In this document: positions 49,740-58,073 of the stretch, in pieces | How positions within the stretch are numbered: the first letter of the stretch is position 1 | How the letters are laid out: each line of letters begins with the position of its first letter | Assembly: GCA_963732695.1 (NCBI GenBank) | Contig: CAVTAP010000008.1 | Location: 496,001 to 560,000, forward strand | Source of the DNA: CADEDH01 sp963732695 | Lineage (GTDB): Bacteria; Actinomycetota; Acidimicrobiia; Acidimicrobiales; SZUA-35 | Reading direction: 5' to 3' | DNA: 64,000 nucleotides | Translations under genes and position numbers: made by a program | Notes under the pieces: model-generated | Told to the model about the DNA's origin: nothing | Seen by the model: only the letters and a program-made list of their open reading frames with translations | Database searches by the model: none

Positions 49740-51773
49740 CTAAAGCGACGGGCCCTTGGCGATTTCGTTCAGGAAGTCGGCGTTGGTACGGAACGACTTC
49801 AGGCGGTCGATGAGCATCTCCACGGCCGGGCCGAAGCTGCCGTCGTCGGCCTTCATGCCCGACAGGACCCGTCGCAGCTTCCAGGCCACGAGCTGCTCCT
49901 GGCGATCGAACAGCAACTCCTCGTGGCGGGTGGAGGAGGCGTCGATGTCGATGGCGGGGTACAGGCGCTTGTCGGCCAGGCGCCGGTCGAGGCGGATCTC
50001 GCAGTTCCCGGTGCCCTTGAACTCCTCGAAGATCACCTCGTCCATACGGGAGCCAGTCTCCACCAGGGCGGTGGCCAGGATGGTGAGCGAGCCGCCCTCC
50101 TCCAGGTTGCGGGCGGCACCGAAGAACCGCTTCGGGGGATAGAGGGCGCCGGCGTCGACCCCGCCCGACATCGAGCGCCCGGTGGGGGGCACGGTCAGGT
50201 TGTAGGCCCGGGCCAACCGGGTGATGCCGTCGACGATCATCACCACATCCTCGCCCGCCTCGACCAGGCGCTTGGCCCGCTCGATGGTGAGCTCGGCCAC
50301 GGCGCAGTGCTCCTCCGGCGGCCGGTCGAAGGTGGAGGCCACCACGTCACCCCGGACGAGGTGGCGGCTCATGTCGGTGACCTCCTCGGGCCGCTCGTCG
50401 AGCAGCAGCACGATCAGGCGCACCTCGGGATTGTTGGTCTCGATGGCCCGGGCGATGTCCTTGATGACCGACGTCTTGCCCGCCTTGGGGGGCGACACGA
50501 TCAAGGCCCGCTGGCCCTTGCCGATGGGGGCGACCAGATCGATGATCCGGGTGCTCATGTTGAGCGGCTCATCCCGCATCTCCAGGCGGAGCCGCTGGTC
50601 GGGGAAGAGGGGCGTCAGGTCGTCGAAGCGCACCCGGTGACGGTTCTCCTCGGCCGGGAGGTCGTTGACCGTGTGGATCTCGTGGAACCCGGGGTTCTTC
50701 TCGTTGCGGTTGGCCGGGCGGGACAGGCCGGTGAGCACGTCGCCCTTGCGCAGACCGAACTGGCGGACCTGCTTGACCGACACGTACACGTCGTCCTTCG
50801 ACGGCAGGCAGCCGTCGACCCGGAGGAAGCCGTACCCCTCATCCCGCAGATCGAGCACCCCCGCCACCGGGATCGGCTCGGCCGAGATCGGCTCGAACAC
50901 CACCTCGTCGCGCTCCCGGCCCCGGCCCCTGCCCCGGCGCCGGCTGCGGCGGTTGCTCGCATCCGGGTCGTCGCCCAGCTCACCGTCGGCCTGACCGGGC
51001 CGTCCACCGCCCGGGCCGCCGGCGCCGCCCGGGCCGTCCAGCATCAGCTCCCAGTCGGCCAGGGGCTCGCTGTCGGCCCCATGGTCGTTGCCACCGGGAC
51101 GGCTGTCCCGCCGGTCATTGCGGTCATTCCGGTCATTCCGGTCGTTGCGGTCATTCCGGTCGGCCCGGTCGTTGCGGTCGTTCCGCTCGGCCCGGTCGTT
51201 GGGGCCGCTCCGATCGTTGCGGCGGTCGCCCCGCCCCTCGCCCCGGTTGCCCTGCCGCTCGCTGCGGGAGGACCCACCGACGCCCTGCTCACGGCCGGCG
51301 CCCTGCTCACGGCTGGCGCCCTGCCGCGCCGGTACCCGCTCGCGCTCGGCCCGGGGGGCGGGCCGCTCGTCGTCGTCGCTCTCGTCGTCGGCATCGTCCG
51401 ACACCGGCTCGACGTGACCGTTGCTGTCGCCGGCGTCGGCGTCGTCGGCCGCCTCGGGAGACTCGTCTCCGTCGCCGGCCGCCTCGCCGGCACCGTCGTC
51501 GACAGGGAGGGCCAGCTGGTCGCCGGCCTCGTCAGCGGCGGCATCGGCGTCGGGCTCGAGCTCACCGTTGGCGGCCTCGGGGGCGCCATCGTCGGCCGGA
51601 GCGGCGTCGCCCATCAGGTTGGCGGCGCCCGACAGCTCCATGATCATGTCGATCAGTTCCGACTTGCGGGCCCGCGCCGTCGAGGTTCCCCCCAGCGCCG
51701 AGATGATCGCCTGCAGCTCGCCCTTTTCCTTCTTCTCGAGTCCACTGCGCTCAACGATCAGTTGGTCGCTCAT
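49740..51773 (-). CDS. rho: Transcription termination factor Rho
   Basis: A 677-residue Rho hexamer subunit. The N-terminal helical Rho-N domain (LEKKEKGELQAIISALGGTS) is followed by a long acidic, then Arg/Asn/Asp-rich insertion (about 60-260) including nine RND-type units. The RNA-binding OSB domain (GVLDLRDEGYGFLRVDG) and the ATPase core with SPPKAGKTSVIKDIA, VLLLDERPEEVTDM and TRLARAYN come next. The insertion is typical of high-GC actinobacteria and increases RNA binding. ATG 51773 is preferred over GTG 51782 because GAGGAG (51782-51787) overlaps the latter. Confidence 0.96.
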   Translation of the reverse strand: MSDQLIVERSGLEKKEKGELQAIISALGGTSTARARKSELIDMIMELSGAANLMGDAAPADDGAPEAANGELEPDADAAADEAGDQLALPVDDGAGEAAGDGDESPEAADDADAGDSNGHVEPVSDDADDESDDDERPAPRAERERVPARQGASREQGAGREQGVGGSSRSERQGNRGEGRGDRRNDRSGPNDRAERNDRNDRADRNDRNDRNDRNDRNDRRDSRPGGNDHGADSEPLADWELMLDGPGGAGGPGGGRPGQADGELGDDPDASNRRSRRRGRGRGRERDEVVFEPISAEPIPVAGVLDLRDEGYGFLRVDGCLPSKDDVYVSVKQVRQFGLRKGDVLTGLSRPANRNEKNPGFHEIHTVNDLPAEENRHRVRFDDLTPLFPDQRLRLEMRDEPLNMSTRIIDLVAPIGKGQRALIVSPPKAGKTSVIKDIARAIETNNPEVRLIVLLLDERPEEVTDMSRHLVRGDVVASTFDRPPEEHCAVAELTIERAKRLVEAGEDVVMIVDGITRLARAYNLTVPPTGRSMSGGVDAGALYPPKRFFGAARNLEEGGSLTILATALVETGSRMDEVIFEEFKGTGNCEIRLDRRLADKRLYPAIDIDASSTRHEELLFDRQEQLVAWKLRRVLSGMKADDGSFGPAVEMLIDRLKSFRTNADFLNEIAKGPSL
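51112..51192. repeat. 9-bp tandem repeats encoding RND units in rho
   Basis: About nine near-identical 9-bp units (GTCATTCCG, GTCGTTGCG and close variants) encode consecutive Arg-Asn-Asp triplets in the Rho insertion. The period preserves the frame, so length variation between strains is expected. Confidence 0.8.
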
Positions 51774-52046
51774 GGGAAACACTCCTCACGTGTGCCGGCG
51801 GCCCGCGGCCGCCAACGGACTGGGGTAGGTAGGAAACCCTTCGACATCCACACCTTGATCAAACCCGGACGCCCAGAGAGGGCCGGCCGAGGCTGGTCGA
51901 CAGAACTATCCGCGGACCCGGGGCGGCTTTCGCCGGTGCACACGAAGGCACCAGGTGAAATCGGCCGTCACCCGGCCAAACGGAACCACCCCGACCTGCT
52001 CCCCGCCAGGCTACCAACACGCCCCGGGAAAAGCCGCTTTCGGCGG

Positions 52047-53429
52047 TCAGACGGGCAGGGCCTCGATCACCTCGACCAGGGCGGCGAGGTCGTTGGCCAT
52101 CGGCCGGAGGTGCTCGGGCCGGCTCAGCAGCTCCGCCAGGAACGGGGGCAGGGCGGGCCGGACGCCCACCGCCTTCTCCACCGCGTCGGGGAACTTGGCC
52201 GCATCGGCGGTGGCCAGGGTGATCATCGGTACCGCCGGGTCCCGCCGGCAGGCCCGGGCGGCGGCCAGGCCCACCGCGGTGTGGGGGTCGATCACCCGGT
52301 CCAGCTCGGTGTGGAGGCGGGCCATCTCGGCCAGCGTGCCCTCGTCGTCGAGACGGAAGCCCGTCATCTCGGCCCGGATCACGGCCACCCAGGGCTCGGG
52401 CACGTCGGCCCGACCCTCGGCCCGGAACCGGGTGAGGAGGTCGGTGACGGCCTCGCTGTCCCGCCCCGACGCCTCCCACAGAAGGCGCTCGAAGTTCGAC
52501 GAGACCTGAATGTCCATGCTCGGGCTGAGCGACGGTTCCACCGTGCGGGCCTCGAGGGCCCCGGTGGCGAAGAACCGGGCCAGCACGTCGTTGCGGTTCG
52601 ACGCCACCACCAGCTGGTCAACGACCAGGCCCATGCGCTTGGCGTACCAACCGGCCAGCACGTTGCCGAAGTTGCCGGTGGGCACGGTGAAGCTGACGGG
52701 GCCCCCGCCGGGGGCCACGGTGCGGGCGGCGGTGACGTAGTAGACGATCTGGGCCATGATCCGGGCCCAGTTGATCGAATTCACGGCCGACAGGTGGCGC
52801 CCGGCCAGCTGGGGGGCGGCGAAGGCCGCCTTCACCAGGTCCTGGCAGTCGTCGAACGTGCCGTCGACCGCCAGGTTGTGGATGTTGGGGGCGTCGACCG
52901 TGGTCATCTGGCGGCGCTGCACCTCCGACACCCGGCCCGCCGGGTGCAGCACCACGGCGTCGACGTTGGGCCGCCCGGCCAGGGCCTCGATGGCGGCCGA
53001 GCCGGTGTCGCCCGAGGTGGCCCCGATCACCACCACCCGCTGGTGGCGACGGGCCAGCTCCCGGTCCAGCAGCCGGCCGACGAGCTGGAGGGCGACGTCC
53101 TTGAAGGCCAGCGTGGGGCCCTGGGTGAGGTCGAGCAGGTGGTGGTTGTCGCCCAGGTCGATCACGGGGCACACGTCGCGGTGGCGGAAGGCCCGGTACG
53201 CGTCGCCCACCAGGGCGGCCCACTCGTCGGGCTCAACCGCCCCCTCCACGTAGGGCCACATCACCCGGCGGGCCACCTCGGCGTAGGGCAGGCCGGGCTC
53301 GAGATCGGGCAGGGGGGGCACGGTGGCCGGGCAGTAGAGGCCGCCGTCGGAAGCCAGGCCGGTGAGCAGCACATCGGCGAACCCCAGCTCGGGGGCGCGT
53401 CCCCGGGTGGAGACGTAGGTGATGGCCAT
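52047..53429 (-). CDS. thrC: Threonine synthase
   Basis: A 460-residue PLP enzyme making threonine from O-phosphohomoserine. It opens AITYVSTRGRAPELGFADVL. The PLP lysine is in PTLAFKDVALQLVGRLLDRE, followed by VVIGATSGDTGSAAIEALAG and the FTVPTGNFGNVLAGWYAKRM segment of the long (E. coli/yeast-like) class. The length and the SGDTGSAA loop fit that class. It lies 36 bases downstream of hom, so the two are cotranscribed. The 273 bases to rho hold no gene. Confidence 0.95.
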   Translation of the reverse strand: MAITYVSTRGRAPELGFADVLLTGLASDGGLYCPATVPPLPDLEPGLPYAEVARRVMWPYVEGAVEPDEWAALVGDAYRAFRHRDVCPVIDLGDNHHLLDLTQGPTLAFKDVALQLVGRLLDRELARRHQRVVVIGATSGDTGSAAIEALAGRPNVDAVVLHPAGRVSEVQRRQMTTVDAPNIHNLAVDGTFDDCQDLVKAAFAAPQLAGRHLSAVNSINWARIMAQIVYYVTAARTVAPGGGPVSFTVPTGNFGNVLAGWYAKRMGLVVDQLVVASNRNDVLARFFATGALEARTVEPSLSPSMDIQVSSNFERLLWEASGRDSEAVTDLLTRFRAEGRADVPEPWVAVIRAEMTGFRLDDEGTLAEMARLHTELDRVIDPHTAVGLAAARACRRDPAVPMITLATADAAKFPDAVEKAVGVRPALPPFLAELLSRPEHLRPMANDLAALVEVIEALPV

Positions 53430-53465
53430 CGCCCGGCTACTCCCCCGCTCGGTTCATCCGTCGGC

Positions 53466-54758
53466 TCATTCGCCGACCACGCGCAGGACGCTGCCGATGC
53501 CGGCCACCACGTCGAGGCGGCGGAGGTCGGCCAGGGTGGCCCGCAGGTTGCGCTCGATGGCCCGGTGGGTGATGAAGGCGATGCGGGCTCCACTACCCAG
53601 TCCCTGCTGTTCCATCGACCGGATCGACACCCCGTGGGCGCCGAAGGCCCCGGCCACGGCGGCCAGCACGCCGGGGGCGTCGGTGACCTCCAGGTTCACG
53701 TAGTACACGCTGGCCAGGTCGTCGATGGAGCGGATCTTGGCCCGGGCCCCGGTGGGGACGGGGCGGTGGTGACCCCGGAGACGGTTGGCGGCGGCGTCGA
53801 CCACGTCGCCCAGCACGGCCGAGGCGGTGGGCCGGCCGCCGGCGCCGCGGCCGTAGAACATGAGCTCGCCGGCGGCGGTGCCCTCCACGAACACGGCGTT
53901 GAAGCTGTCGCGCACCGAGGCCAGCGGGTGGTCGACGGGAACCATGGCCGGATGCACCCGGACCCCGATCTCCCGCCGGCCGGCGCTCCCCTCCGCCGGG
54001 GGGAAGGCCTCGGCGATGGCCAGCAGCTTGATCTCGTAGCCCAGGCGGTGGGCGTAGTCGATGTCGGCGTCGGTGATGCCGGCGATGCCCTCGTGGAACA
54101 CGTCGCCCGCCACCACCTGCTCGCCGAACGCGATGGAGGCCAGGATGGCGGCCTTGGCCCCGGCGTCGTAGCCCTCAACGTCGGCCGTGGGGTCGCGTTC
54201 GGCGTAGCCCAGGTGCTGGGCCTCGGCCAGGGCCTCGGCGTAGCTGACGCCGTCGACGCTCATCTGGGTGAGGATGTAGTTGGTGGTGCCGTTGACGATG
54301 CCGAGCAGGCGGGTGACGTCCTCCCCCAGGAGCGACTCCCGCAGGGGGCGCACGATGGGGATGGCGCCGGCCACGGCCGCCTCGAACAGCAGGTCGACCC
54401 CGGCGGCGTCGGCATCGGCGTAGAGGTCGGCCCCCACGTTGGCCAGCAACTCCTTGTTGCCGGTGACCACCGACTTGCCCGAGCGCAGGGCGCTCTGGAT
54501 GAGGCTGCGGGCCGGCTCGATGCCGCCGATGACCTCCACCACCAGGTCGATCGTGGGGTCGTCGACCACCGACTGGGCGTCGGTGGTGAGCAGGGTGGGG
54601 TCGAGATCACCGGCCCGTTCCTTGGTGATCGAGCGGACGGCCACCCGGGCCAGCTCCAGTTCCACGCCGCTGGCGGCGGCGATGGCGGCTCGGCGTTCGT
54701 TCAGCAGCTCGACGAAGGCACCACCGACGATGCCACAACCCAGGAGTCCGATTCTCAC
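53466..54758 (-). CDS. hom: Homoserine dehydrogenase
   Basis: A 430-residue enzyme reducing aspartate semialdehyde to homoserine. It has the NAD(P) motif GLLGCGIVGGAFVELL (residues 4-19), KSVVTGNKELLANVGADLYA, the substrate-binding GIVNGTTNYILTQM and EARDPTADVEG-like AERDPTADVEGYDAG. A C-terminal ACT domain follows (SVYYVNLEVTDAPGVLAAVA), the usual site of threonine feedback control. It is followed by thrC; a thrB is not in the window. Confidence 0.95.
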   Translation of the reverse strand: MRIGLLGCGIVGGAFVELLNERRAAIAAASGVELELARVAVRSITKERAGDLDPTLLTTDAQSVVDDPTIDLVVEVIGGIEPARSLIQSALRSGKSVVTGNKELLANVGADLYADADAAGVDLLFEAAVAGAIPIVRPLRESLLGEDVTRLLGIVNGTTNYILTQMSVDGVSYAEALAEAQHLGYAERDPTADVEGYDAGAKAAILASIAFGEQVVAGDVFHEGIAGITDADIDYAHRLGYEIKLLAIAEAFPPAEGSAGRREIGVRVHPAMVPVDHPLASVRDSFNAVFVEGTAAGELMFYGRGAGGRPTASAVLGDVVDAAANRLRGHHRPVPTGARAKIRSIDDLASVYYVNLEVTDAPGVLAAVAGAFGAHGVSIRSMEQQGLGSGARIAFITHRAIERNLRATLADLRRLDVVAGIGSVLRVVGE

Positions 54759-54813
54759 GGAGCCGAGAGTAGTGGGGCCCGGCTCCCACCCCTCGGCCGG
54801 TTTCCGTCACAGG

Positions 54814-54855
54814 GTCCGGCAGATCCACCACGACACGTCCGGCAGATCCACCACG
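54814..54855. promoter_or_regulatory. Duplicated 19-bp element between hom and the selenoprotein gene
   Basis: GTCCGGCAGATCCACCACG occurs at 54814-54832 and again at 54837-54855 (23-bp period) in the 143-bp space between two divergent genes. Tandem identical sites two turns apart are typical of regulator binding. No known motif is recognised. Confidence 0.4.
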
Positions 54856-54901
54856 GCCGGCCGCTGTGGGCGGAGGAGAAGGCCCGGAAGTAGGGTGGGC
54901 C

Positions 54902-56633
54902 ATGGCTGAGTACTCCGTGGTGTGGCCCCGAGGGCCCAAGACGGCCAAGCTCGTGGAGCTGGCCCCCCGCCTCGACTCGCTGGAGGGCCGCAAGGTCGCC
55001 TTCCTGTGGGACTACCTGTTCCGGGGCGACGAGATCTTCCCCATCCTGGAGCGGGAGCTGGCCGCCCGGTACCCGGGCGTGACCTTCGTGCCGTTCAGCG
55101 AGTTCGGCACCACCCACGGCGAGGGCGAGCACGAGGTGCTGGCCAACCTGGCCCACCGCTTCACCGAGCTGGAGGTCGACGCCGTCGTCTCCGGGATGGG
55201 CTGTTGAGGCAGCTGCACGCCCGCCGTGTTGCGGGCATCTGCTGCTGCTGAGCTGGCCGGCGTTCCCACGTCGTCGCTGGTGTGCGAGGGGTTCCTGGGC
55301 CAGGCCGCCACCACCGCGGTGGGCCTCGGCATGCCCAACCTGGCCGTGGCCCCGGTGCCGGGCCACGTCGACACCCAGGCCTACGAGGTGCTGGAGCGCA
55401 ACGTGCTGGAGGTGACGCTGCCGGCCGTGATCGACAACCTGGTGTCGCCCCGCCCCGATGCGGTGGAGGTGGCCGACCCGGGCCGCACCGACATGGTGTT
55501 CACCGGCTCGGTCGAGGAGGTCAACCGGCTGTACTACGAGAACGGCTGGTCCGACGGGCTGCCGATCGTGCCCCCCACGATCGAGGCGGTGGAGGCGTTC
55601 CTGGCCTTCACCGATCTCGACGCCGAGCACAGCTTCGGCCCCCTCCTGCCCGACAACCGGGCCGCCACCGTGTGGTCGGTGGCGGTGAACGGGGTGATGG
55701 CGGGGTGCCGGCCGGAGTACCTGCCGGTGTTGCTGGCCATCGCCGAGGGGCTGGCCGACCCGGCCTACGGCGTGGAGCACTCGGGCAACACCCCGGGGGC
55801 CGACACCCTGATCACGGTCAACGGGCCGATCGCGGCCCAGCTCGGGTTCAACTGCGAGCAGGGGGTGCTGCGCGACGGGTTCCAGGCCAACACATCGGTG
55901 GGCCGGTTCCTCCGGCTGTACCTGCGCAACGTGGCCGGGTTCCTGCCGTGGCAGACCGACAAGGCCACCTTCGGCAACACCTGGCGGGTGGCCATGGCCG
56001 AGAACGAGGCGGCGCTGGCCAAGATGGGGTGGGAGCCGCAGAGTGCCGACTTCGGCTTCGCCCCGGGCGACAACGCCGTCACCATCTCCCGCTACACGGG
56101 GGGCGGCGTGGTCACCTCGGTGTTCGGGTCGACCCCGGAGGAGATGGTCGACTACCTGGCCGACGGCCTGGCCAAGATCGGGGGCTGGGAGTACGTGTTC
56201 ACCATCGGGGTGGCGGGTGGGACCTACCGGCCGCTGCTGCTGTTGTCGCCGGTGCTGGCCGAGACGATCGCCAGGGCCGGCTGGAGCCGGGCCGACCTCA
56301 AGCAGGCGCTGTGGGAGAAGGCCCGGATCCCGGCCTGGCAGTTCGAGCACTATCTCGGGCACTGGACGAACCTGGTGCCGGGCCGGCGGTCAGCTGGAGG
56401 ACTTCGTCAACATGCGGCGGGCGCCGAAGGTGTACGCCGAGTCGGCCGATCCCGACCGGCTGGTGCCCGTGTGCACGGAGGCCGGGCACATTTCGATCGC
56501 CGTGACCGGCGATCCGCTGCGGACCAACGCCTACGTGTTCGCCCACAACGGGATGCTCGGGTTCCCCGTGGCCAAGAAGGTCCGGCTGCCCGACGGCTGG
56601 GAGGCCAAGCTGTCCGCCGCCCGCGCCCGGTGA
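54902..56633 (+). CDS. UGSC-family selenoprotein (in-frame TGA as selenocysteine; one downstream frameshift)
   Basis: From ATG 54902 the frame gives 101 residues (RKVAFLWDYLFRGDEIFPIL ... VDAVVSGMGC) and then TGA at 55205-55207. It continues in the same frame as GSCTPAVLRASAAAELAGVP. The TGA therefore falls at U in CUGSC, exactly the motif that names the UGSC family, whose members carry Sec or Cys there. After about residue 190 a second domain follows (YYENGWSDGLPIVPPTIEAV, AVNGVMAGCRPEYLPV), paralogous to the next gene. A +1 frameshift within 56380-56389 must be corrected to reach GGQLEDFVNMRRAPKVYAES and the stop at 56633; it may be real or an error. The activity is unknown; a thiol/selenol redox role is inferred. 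Confidence 0.82.
55205..55236 (+). promoter_or_regulatory. UGA codon with SECIS-like hairpin
   Basis: Eleven bases after the TGA (55205-55207) begins a perfect stem GCCCGC (55219-55224) / GCGGGC (55231-55236) with the loop CGUGUU, extendable outward by GCAGC/GCTGC pairing. Bacterial SECIS elements are hairpins at this distance with a GU-containing apical loop that SelB binds. The hairpin lies inside coding sequence, as bacterial SECIS elements do. Confidence 0.6.
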
Positions 56634-56651
56634 GGGGCCGCCCCCCTCGAA

Positions 56652-56765
56652 CTGTGGCGCCCGGTGCTGGATTTTCGCGTCGGGGCCACAGATCGCGGGT
56701 TGGGCCGAATCCATCGTCGATCTGTGGCGCGTGGTGCTGGATTTTGCGCGCTGGCGCCACAGATC
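56652..56765. repeat. Two copies of a 43-44-bp palindromic repeat
   Basis: Copy 1 (56652-56694) and copy 2 (56722-56765) both start CTGTGGCGC, contain GGTGCTGGATTTT and end in GCCACAGATC, so each can fold into a hairpin with a CTGTGGC/GCCACAG stem. They lie just after the selenoprotein gene stop and before the partner gene. They may end the first transcript. Confidence 0.8.
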
Positions 56766-56805
56766 CAGGGTGGGGGTGGGCGGTGGCGGGGGCGAGAGCC
56801 TGTGG

Positions 56806-58005
56806 GTGGCGATCCCGGCGGCCCAGCGGCGCGATGGCAGCTGGATCGACGACACGTTGGTGACCCGCACGGCGGAGGCGGCCGCCGCCGCCGCCCGGGA
56901 GCCGGGCGGGGGTGGGCTGGGCCCGTCGGCCACCCGGGCGCCCGACGCCGGGCGCTTCCCCCGCCAGCGGGTGGAGCTGTTCCGGGGGCCGGGGGCGGCC
57001 GAGGCCGTCGACACTGCGTTCCGCCGCCGGGGGTGGACCGACGGACTGCCGGTGGTGGCGCCCACCACGGCCCGGGTGGCCGACCTGGTGGCGGTGTCGG
57101 GCCGCAACCCCCAGGAGGTGGTGGGTGAGCTGGCCCCTCTCGGCGGGCTGGCCACGGTGGAGCGGGTGGCGGCCAACGCCGTGATGGCGGGGTGCGGGCC
57201 GGAGCAGTTCGGCTACGTGCTGGCCGCCGTGAGCGCGGTGTGCGACCCGGCGTTCAACCTGGCCGGGGTGCAGACCACCGACGAGAACGTGGCCCCGCTG
57301 GTGGTGATCAGCGCCCCGGCCGCCGCCCGCGGCCGGGCCGAGCTGAACGCCGGTTTCGGGGTGCTGGGGCCGGGGTGGCGGGGCAACGCCACCATCGGGC
57401 GGGCCGTGCGGTTCGCCCTCAACAACCTGGGCGGGGGCTGGCCCGGGGTGGTGGCCTTCGCCGGGGCCGGCCAGCCCGGCCGGTACACGCTGGTGGTGCC
57501 GGAGGACGACGAGACCTGCCCCTGGCCGCCGCTACGGGTGGCGTTGGGGCACGGGGTCGACGACGCCGTGGTGGTGGTGGGCCGGGCCGAGAGCGCGGTG
57601 AACGTGACCGGTGGGGTGGCCGAGGTCGTGTCGGCCATGGGCTCGGCGCCGTCGGCGTTCACCGCCCTGCACGGCGGGTCGGCCGCCGTGCTGCTGGCGC
57701 CCCATACGGCCCGGGAGCTGGCCGGGAGGGGACTGTCCCGGCGGGACGTGGCCGAGCGGCTGTGCGCCGAGGCCCGCATACCGGACGACGTGTGGCGCCG
57801 GTTCTGGGTGGCCGGGGCGGTGAAGGGCGCCGCTGCTCTCGCCGGCGCCACCGGCAGGGGCGACGGCGGCGGGGTGCCGGTGCTGGCCGACCCCGACCGG
57901 CTGCTCGTGGTGGTTGCCGGGGGCACGATCCCCATTCCTCAGCACGTCTGGTTCCCCGGCTGGGGCTTCCCTCCGGCCCACGTGGTCCGGGTCGTGGGCC
58001 GTTGA
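56806..58005 (+). CDS. Partner protein paralogous to the C-terminal domain of the selenoprotein
   Basis: About 400 residues. Its body (RRRGWTDGLPVVAPTTARVA, AANAVMAGCGPEQFGYVLAA, GWRGNATIGRAVRFALNNLG) is clearly homologous to the second domain of the preceding gene (NGWSDGLPIVPPT, VNGVMAGCRPEYL, FQANTSVGRFLRLYLRNVAG). A conserved cysteine in NAVMAGC is present in both. The start is uncertain: GTG 56806 avoids the palindromic repeat, while GTG 56770 and 56731 would be partly encoded by it. The pair probably act together. No enzymatic function is established to my knowledge. Confidence 0.7.
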   Translation: MAIPAAQRRDGSWIDDTLVTRTAEAAAAAAREPGGGGLGPSATRAPDAGRFPRQRVELFRGPGAAEAVDTAFRRRGWTDGLPVVAPTTARVADLVAVSGRNPQEVVGELAPLGGLATVERVAANAVMAGCGPEQFGYVLAAVSAVCDPAFNLAGVQTTDENVAPLVVISAPAAARGRAELNAGFGVLGPGWRGNATIGRAVRFALNNLGGGWPGVVAFAGAGQPGRYTLVVPEDDETCPWPPLRVALGHGVDDAVVVVGRAESAVNVTGGVAEVVSAMGSAPSAFTALHGGSAAVLLAPHTARELAGRGLSRRDVAERLCAEARIPDDVWRRFWVAGAVKGAAALAGATGRGDGGGVPVLADPDRLLVVVAGGTIPIPQHVWFPGWGFPPAHVVRVVGR

Positions 58006-58073
58006 CGAGCGCCGACCGTGACACGCAGGTCGCCCGATGCTGGCCGACCGCTAAACCAGTACATTTCACATAG

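Noticed and set aside
51112..51192. CRISPR-like or VNTR locus independent of genes
   Set aside because: The 9-bp units lie in frame inside rho and encode RND triplets.
49923..54893. A 1656-codon forward reading frame opposite rho, thrC and hom
   Set aside because: Its product is His/Gly/Val-rich low-complexity sequence typical of antisense frames in GC-rich DNA, while the reverse strand encodes three unmistakable conserved proteins.
56640..56770. tRNA-Sec gene close to the selenoprotein
   Set aside because: The segment folds into two separate simple hairpins; no cloverleaf, long variable arm or TCA anticodon arrangement could be built.
55226..56863. A separate gene starting at GTG 55226
   Set aside because: The start lies within the conserved GSCTPAVLRA segment of the UGSC domain, and the frame is continuous with the upstream part through TGA. 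The last 80 codons of that frame are out-of-frame noise after the 56384 shift.
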